Positions 59,299 through 64,000 of a stretch of DNA of 64,000 nt are shown in pieces (positions within the stretch are counted from its first letter, which is position 1; each line of letters opens with the position of its first letter). A model generated the notes under the pieces. That model ran no database searches, had not been told where the DNA came from, and was given only the letters and a program-made list of their open reading frames with translations. The translations under genes were made by a program, and so were the position numbers. Origin of the DNA: Bacilli bacterium. Lineage in GTDB: Bacteria; Bacillota_I; Bacilli_A; RFN20; CAG-826. The DNA lies in contig JAKSHZ010000007.1 of NCBI GenBank assembly GCA_024399115.1, positions 1-64,000 of the forward strand, given 5' to 3'.

Positions 59299-59321
59299 AA
59301 GAAGAAAGGCGGCTTTTTATT
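59290..59321 (+). terminator. Expression-platform terminator of c-di-GMP riboswitch 2
   Basis: AGCTGCC (59290-59296, also the aptamer end) pairs with GGCGGCT (59308-59314), followed by TTTTATTT. It ends 14 bases before the ATG. Confidence 0.88.
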
Positions 59322-59334
59322 TGGCTGTTAGGAT

Positions 59335-60201
59335 ATGGGAAATTTTGAAAAAAGCGTTAACAAACTTATCAAAATAATTTCTAGCATCTCTGTGCTCGGT
59401 TTTAGCATTGTCTCATTAACAGCTGCTGCTCTTGCTTGGATGGCTTCAAATAAGAGAGTTTCAGGCGATGGTCAAATTATTAGTGCTTATTCTTTTGATA
59501 TACATTGTGATTACGATCTTTATCAATACGACCCAGATACATTCCAAGGAACTGACCGCGATAGTGAAGGAAATAAATTTAGTATTGAAAGTGGCGATTT
59601 CACTTTCTTAACATATGACTCAATCTTCGAAGCTCGTAACAAATACACACCATGCTTATTGAGAATCAGCGTTACTGGTGAAGCAACTAACTTAACTGAA
59701 GGTGGCACAATTGATGTCACAGTTAGAAGAAACACATCAATCGCTATTACTGAAACTATTGGCGAAGGCGACGATGAAAAAACAGTATTAAATCCAACAT
59801 TTACTAGTGCAATGTCTTTTAAGTCATACATTGGTAACACAAACATTACATACGCTAATGCTTCTGATCCAAACGAAGTTTTAACAGCAGCATCTACTTA
59901 TTTTAAAAACGATGGAGACCCAACAGGCTATGTTTTCGCTTCAAAAGACGGCGAAGATAACTGGGTCAAAAGTGACGAATACACATTTAATAGCGACTTC
60001 ACAGCTAGTGATTTAACTAGCGAAGGCGTTTTATATATTTACATTTATGTCGATTATAATCTTGATTTATTAGACGAATTCGTCCATATGGATTTAAGTG
60101 CTGGCGGAGATGAAAGTGGAGATATTTTCTCTAAAGAAACACTTATCGAACTTAAAAATGATTTATCTAAGATTGAAATTAGATATACAAAGGGAAGTTA
60201 G
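59335..60201 (+). CDS. Secreted AWM-motif protein (TasA/camelysin-like), first gene of second c-di-GMP operon
   Basis: The 288-residue protein has a signal with hydrophobic segment about 12-34 ending in AAALAWMASNKRVSGDG, a SipW-type site with Met in place of Phe. The mature part is acidic and Thr/Asp/Ser-rich, with regular strands (YTPCLLRISVTGEA, VLYIYIYVDYNLDLL). It has no LEGWD motif. No peptidase is encoded beside it, so it probably relies on the SipW coded at 6415-7233. A short TTAGGAT precedes the ATG. It lies 2 bases before the large surface protein gene and is probably its partner. Confidence 0.75.
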   Translation: MGNFEKSVNKLIKIISSISVLGFSIVSLTAAALAWMASNKRVSGDGQIISAYSFDIHCDYDLYQYDPDTFQGTDRDSEGNKFSIESGDFTFLTYDSIFEARNKYTPCLLRISVTGEATNLTEGGTIDVTVRRNTSIAITETIGEGDDEKTVLNPTFTSAMSFKSYIGNTNITYANASDPNEVLTAASTYFKNDGDPTGYVFASKDGEDNWVKSDEYTFNSDFTASDLTSEGVLYIYIYVDYNLDLLDEFVHMDLSAGGDESGDIFSKETLIELKNDLSKIEIRYTKGS

Positions 60202-60203
60202 TG

Positions 60204-63200
60204 ATGTTGTTTAAGTTAGCTAAAAGAAAAAAACTAAATACATTATTAAACATGGCTATTCTTTCATTACCTGTTGTTTTAACTGTTGGCTCTTTAGCAT
60301 GGTTTAAGGATACTTCAAAAGTTGATATTGGTATGAATTCTACTATTCATGGTCAATATTTCCAAAGTGGTGATGGTAGCTCAGAACATCCTTTTGAAAT
60401 CGCTCGTAAAAACCAACTATATTACTTATCTTGGTTGCAACAAATGGGATTCTTCAACCACGAAGAAGGCGGAAAAATGAAGCAATATTACTTCTCTCTT
60501 TCTGCTGATCTTGATATGACTGGTTACACATTACCTCCTATCGGTACACAAGAATATCCATTCATTGGTAACTTTAACGGTAATGGTCATACAATCTCTA
60601 ATTTAACTGTTTATAACACTAACTTCACAGATACTCCTGTTGATGTTGTTAATGGTGTTGAAATCGTTGGCTTCTTTGGTGTTGTCGGAACATTAGACGC
60701 ACCAAGCAATCCAAGTGGAGCTTACGAAGAAAGCGATTATAAAGTATACGCTCAAACTGATAGTGGACTCTCTTCGGTTAAGTATACATACGATAATAGT
60801 GTTGTTTCTGTTAGAAATTTCAGACTCAAGAATTGTAATGTTCAAACTCAAACTCAAAACACTTTAATCGGTATCGCCGCTGGATATGTTAATGGCGACA
60901 TGAACGCTGTTACTATTGTAGATTCAAATATTTCAGTTAAAGAAGGTGCTCAAGCATTATCTTACACATCAAATATTTCAGATTATTCGGTAGTTGGTTA
61001 CTGTAGAGACCAATATATTTCAGAAAAAGTATTAGATCCTATTGAAAGAGAAGGTATTGAAGTTCCTGCAGGAACAGAAGACGTTCTTATTGAGGATGCA
61101 GGTAACGCATGGGGTGGGTCTTTGGACATGCACACTATGTTTAATAACTTGGGCGCTATTAGAAACAAGACAACTACATTTAGTGCCACAAATACTCCAA
61201 GCTTTATATCAAGTGAAGATGAAATAATCGATGAAGTTAATGGAACAAAACGCATCGAAAATCAACAAACAACAACTCTTTATAATGCTAGAAAAACGAC
61301 AGAATCTAGATTTTATGATCAAACAGATTTAGGAAAGTTCTATTTTTACAATACTAATGATACCTTCTTATATTTGTATGGACAAAATAATGACGAACAG
61401 AAAAAAACCATCACAACTTATACATACAAGAACGAATATAACAATTGTTTCTTTATAAGCTCTGGCAGTAATTATTTGTCTGCTAACGGATCAAATAATG
61501 GACTCATTAATGTTACTAATGAAGAAAACGCAACTAAATGGCAATTTGATAGTTCAAATAGGATTTTTAAGCAAGTTTATGATACAAAGTATTACTTAAA
61601 CTGTACACTCGATACACTCTCTTTAAGCACTACCAATAATACATCGTGGACAAAAACAGCGAATAGTATTTATGCAAATAAAGGAAACTCTACTGTTCCT
61701 ATAAATTGTTACATCACATACAATAACGGCTGGAAAGTAGATCAATCGGAGTATTTTTATATTAGCGATGGTAATAGTAATTATTTAAGCTTGAGTTCCA
61801 CAACAGCAATAACAAATGTTACTAATCAAAATAACGCTACAAAGTGGTTTTTTGCTAATCCAACTAACAAGACTGGACAAGTTGCCGGTATATATAACGG
61901 TAACATTACATATTTAAGAATTAATAACAACGCTTTACAAGCTAACACAACAGTTGGTAACGCTGCTAACTGGAGTAATAATGGAGAATATTTGTATAAC
62001 GGTACTAACAGATTAGCTTATTCGCCTGCTTCGGGTTGGAAATTGATTACAAACATCAATACTCCATATCTAGTCTCTTCTGGATCTAACTATTTAACAG
62101 CATCATTTGGCACAAACTGGCTTGGTAATGTTAGCCCAAGTTTGACTAACTCAACTAACGCAAATAATGCAACCAAATGGGTATTTTCAGACACGTCTAA
62201 TTCAACATATCCTGCTGGAACTATGACGACATCATATAACGGAACAACCTACTATGTAAACATTAGCAGAAATAGTTTGTCCTTAGGAACAACTAGCTAT
62301 ACATTAACTAACAATGACGGCAAACTCGCTAGAAGCAATTACTATATGCGCTACAACAACGGTTGGACAGGTACTAACAATTCAGGTAACGCTACTGTTT
62401 TAACATTTACTCCTGTTGTGGATAGTACCGACATTTATGGTGTTGCTCAGAAAATTACTAATGATTTCCCACTGACTTTAGGAAACACCCAAGAACAAAT
62501 AGTTACAAAAACAACACGTACTGAAACTGGCGGTTTCCCTACATATTTCCCGCTTTCAATGGAAAAAGATTCTTCTAATAACTTCTCCACTGCTAGAGGA
62601 AATACTGGATATGTTATCAGTGGCGGTTTCTCTTCTGCATCACAGAGTGGACGTGGCGATATTCGTGTCTCTCAATATGCTTTAAGCAGAGTAAGTGGAA
62701 GCTACACTTCTGGTGATGATTTTGATATGGAAAATGAAAGCACATATAAAGTCAGAACTATTAATGGTTCAGGAGATCATCAAATTACAACTTCAGAAAT
62801 CGAAAACTTTGGAAAATATGAAGATTCTAAAGAAGATTTTATCCCAGTTTTAAAAGGCCAATCAAACGTCTATGGGCTCCACTTTATGAAGACTGCTATT
62901 TCTATGGACAATATTGTTGAAGCAGAACAAGCTACAGTCAATAACGTTACATACCACGACGAAGAAAACGGAAGAAAATACCAACTTCCTATGGATTGCA
63001 TCGACTTTAACTTAGGCTCTAAAGGTTATATCAACTTCTTTGCGGGAACATACTATAGCGGTAATAAGAGTTTCTTCTCTCTCCATAGAATCTTTAGAGA
63101 TGACTCTGGTTTCACAATTACCGACATTAAAGAAATCGATAAGGTATTCAAGCCAGAAAATGTCAGTGACGAGTATATTTATAAGTATACAGATGGGACT

Positions 63201-64000
63201 TATTCAGAACCTGGTTTCGTAGAAAACGAAACTAAGAACCCAACTGCTTTTGATACTAAGTGGATTAAGACTCGTAGCTCTTTAACTACAGATTCTATTT
63301 ATTATTTCGAAGTTCCTGTTAATGCAGGAGAGTTTGCATTAGGTTCAGACCCATCAAGTGACGGTGCATACTTACTTTACCTCGACCTTTCTGCTAATAA
63401 ACAGACCGCTAAGCGTACAATTACTGGTACGACATCTATTATTTCAACTGATACAGTTAGAACTCCTACAGGAGTCCAAATTGTTAAAGATGGAGATGAT
63501 GGTGAATTCGATCCATTTAATTCTGCAACATATCAATTAGGTGCAGGATATTCTAATGCGACAGTTGATGGTAATGGAGTCATCACTGGGTCAATTAATT
63601 TCAATAGAACATACGATTCAACTTTAGGTAAAGATAGAATCGATGTTATTAAGGGTAGCGATGCTGATGAAAGTGTTTTACCAACTTTTGTCGGATACTA
63701 TCAAGATGGAGAAGATCTAAAAACCATTTTCTCAAACCCACCTGGTTTTGACGAACATGGAAATATAATTCCTTATATACCATATAGAAGAGAATATGTC
63801 TCAAATTATTCATTAGATTACGTAGACACTAACGCTCAGACTGGAACTACTTCTAGAACGGTTATTTCATGCGTTGATACGACTATTTCCTATGCAGATG
63901 GGACAAAAGATATCAGTAGAATTATTAGATTCGATGTATATTTGACGCCTAAAGGCGCAACTGAAGAAACCCTTATTCTTTCAATGTATTCAGACTCTGT
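60204..64000 (+). CDS. Very large AWF-motif surface protein with internal repeats, cut off by window edge
   Basis: The frame is open from the ATG at 60204 to the edge (more than 1,265 codons, translated by eye). The signal is LSLPVVLTVGSLAWFKD, a SipW-type site. Residues about 110-160 (PFIGNFNGNGHTISNLTV, then GFFGVVG) look like the GLUG-type repeat of surface adhesins. Residues about 416-722 form three repeats of about 102 residues, each with a SNYL core, NATKW about 20 residues later, and a closing NGW-like turn. Later parts are beta-rich and Thr/Ser-rich. AAGGGA precedes the ATG. It is probably an adhesin or matrix protein under c-di-GMP control. The anchor, if any, is beyond the window. 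Confidence 0.85.
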   Translation, partial: MLFKLAKRKKLNTLLNMAILSLPVVLTVGSLAWFKDTSKVDIGMNSTIHGQYFQSGDGSSEHPFEIARKNQLYYLSWLQQMGFFNHEEGGKMKQYYFSLSADLDMTGYTLPPIGTQEYPFIGNFNGNGHTISNLTVYNTNFTDTPVDVVNGVEIVGFFGVVGTLDAPSNPSGAYEESDYKVYAQTDSGLSSVKYTYDNSVVSVRNFRLKNCNVQTQTQNTLIGIAAGYVNGDMNAVTIVDSNISVKEGAQALSYTSNISDYSVVGYCRDQYISEKVLDPIEREGIEVPAGTEDVLIEDAGNAWGGSLDMHTMFNNLGAIRNKTTTFSATNTPSFISSEDEIIDEVNGTKRIENQQTTTLYNARKTTESRFYDQTDLGKFYFYNTNDTFLYLYGQNNDEQKKTITTYTYKNEYNNCFFISSGSNYLSANGSNNGLINVTNEENATKWQFDSSNRIFKQVYDTKYYLNCTLDTLSLSTTNNTSWTKTANSIYANKGNSTVPINCYITYNNGWKVDQSEYFYISDGNSNYLSLSSTTAITNVTNQNNATKWFFANPTNKTGQVAGIYNGNITYLRINNNALQANTTVGNAANWSNNGEYLYNGTNRLAYSPASGWKLITNINTPYLVSSGSNYLTASFGTNWLGNVSPSLTNSTNANNATKWVFSDTSNSTYPAGTMTTSYNGTTYYVNISRNSLSLGTTSYTLTNNDGKLARSNYYMRYNNGWTGTNNSGNATVLTFTPVVDSTDIYGVAQKITNDFPLTLGNTQEQIVTKTTRTETGGFPTYFPLSMEKDSSNNFSTARGNTGYVISGGFSSASQSGRGDIRVSQYALSRVSGSYTSGDDFDMENESTYKVRTINGSGDHQITTSEIENFGKYEDSKEDFIPVLKGQSNVYGLHFMKTAISMDNIVEAEQATVNNVTYHDEENGRKYQLPMDCIDFNLGSKGYINFFAGTYYSGNKSFFSLHRIFRDDSGFTITDIKEIDKVFKPENVSDEYIYKYTDGTYSEPGFVENETKNPTAFDTKWIKTRSSLTTDSIYYFEVPVNAGEFALGSDPSSDGAYLLYLDLSANKQTAKRTITGTTSIISTDTVRTPTGVQIVKDGDDGEFDPFNSATYQLGAGYSNATVDGNGVITGSINFNRTYDSTLGKDRIDVIKGSDADESVLPTFVGYYQDGEDLKTIFSNPPGFDEHGNIIPYIPYRREYVSNYSLDYVDTNAQTGTTSRTVISCVDTTISYADGTKDISRIIRFDVYLTPKGATEETLILSMYSDS

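Noticed and set aside
1..64000. Mycoplasma-type genetic code with UGA as Trp
   Set aside because: Several genes end in TGA at conserved positions (mfd, birA) and Trp residues use TGG, so the standard bacterial code fits.
1..64000. tRNA or rRNA genes, prophage
   Set aside because: No tRNA or rRNA cloverleaf or conserved stretch and no phage structural or integrase gene was seen in either strand.

Overview
The window is AT-rich chromosomal DNA from a low-GC Firmicute (Bacillota). It uses the standard code: UGA is a stop (mfd and birA end in TGA) and Trp is TGG. The gene order pth-mfd-rqcP-tilS-ftsH-dus-lysS is typical of Bacilli. Together with the Na+-pumping oxaloacetate decarboxylase, nucleobase and nucleoside scavenging, an ECF S-component and SipW/TasA-like secreted proteins, this suggests an anaerobic, host-associated lineage of the Bacilli/Erysipelotrichia type, close to the walled relatives of Mollicutes. 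That placement is inference from content only.

Region 1-15.4 kb (minus strand). A cut-off DUF4143 ATPase gene is followed by the most unusual part of the window. A nine-gene operon, transcribed from 13722 down to 1060, starts with a c-di-GMP-I (GEMM) riboswitch and an intrinsic terminator. It encodes three secreted proteins with TasA/camelysin-like N-termini (C-terminal LEGWD motif), a membrane-anchored McrB-like AAA+ ATPase, a DUF2357 (McrC N-terminal-like) protein whose nuclease half is replaced by a long charged coiled coil, a SipW-type signal peptidase, an intact EAL c-di-GMP phosphodiesterase, a diverged MTA/SAH-nucleosidase-like protein and a large degenerate GGDEF/EAL membrane protein. 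Two separate units lie just upstream: a small membrane protein whose C-terminal tail matches the SipW tail, and an AWF-motif secreted protein behind a structured leader with an attenuator.

Region 15.5-23.3 kb (mostly plus strand). It holds a SASA-type esterase lipoprotein, an IS30-like element inserted between that gene and what looks like its own terminator, rpmE, an unusual STAS / alarmone synthetase / alarmone hydrolase trio, an ECF S-component and an M3 peptidase lipoprotein. Region 23.3-30.3 kb (minus strand) has a Na/Pi cotransporter, a MarR-controlled heterodimeric ABC exporter and a PopT/DUF368 protein.

Region 30.3-50 kb (plus strand) is mostly housekeeping: pth, mfd, rqcP, tilS, ftsH, dus, lysS, a DUF3990 toxin-antitoxin-like pair, oxaloacetate decarboxylase subunits, a lipoprotein plus papain-fold peptidase pair, birA, an LRAT-like protein, DegV and IspD. 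Region 50-59 kb is a purine/pyrimidine salvage block: a uracil-type permease behind a leader-peptide/terminator region, then a guanine-class purine riboswitch ahead of a BMP-type nucleoside ABC transporter, a GMP synthase ATP-pyrophosphatase without an amidotransferase domain, and xpt.

Region 59-64 kb returns to the first theme. A second c-di-GMP-I riboswitch with terminator controls another AWM-motif secreted protein and a very large repeat-containing AWF-motif surface protein that runs off the window. The two riboswitches, the SipW peptidase, the EAL enzyme and at least six AWF-type exported proteins look like one c-di-GMP-controlled surface-structure system, with a McrBC-derived AAA+ machine as its least expected part.
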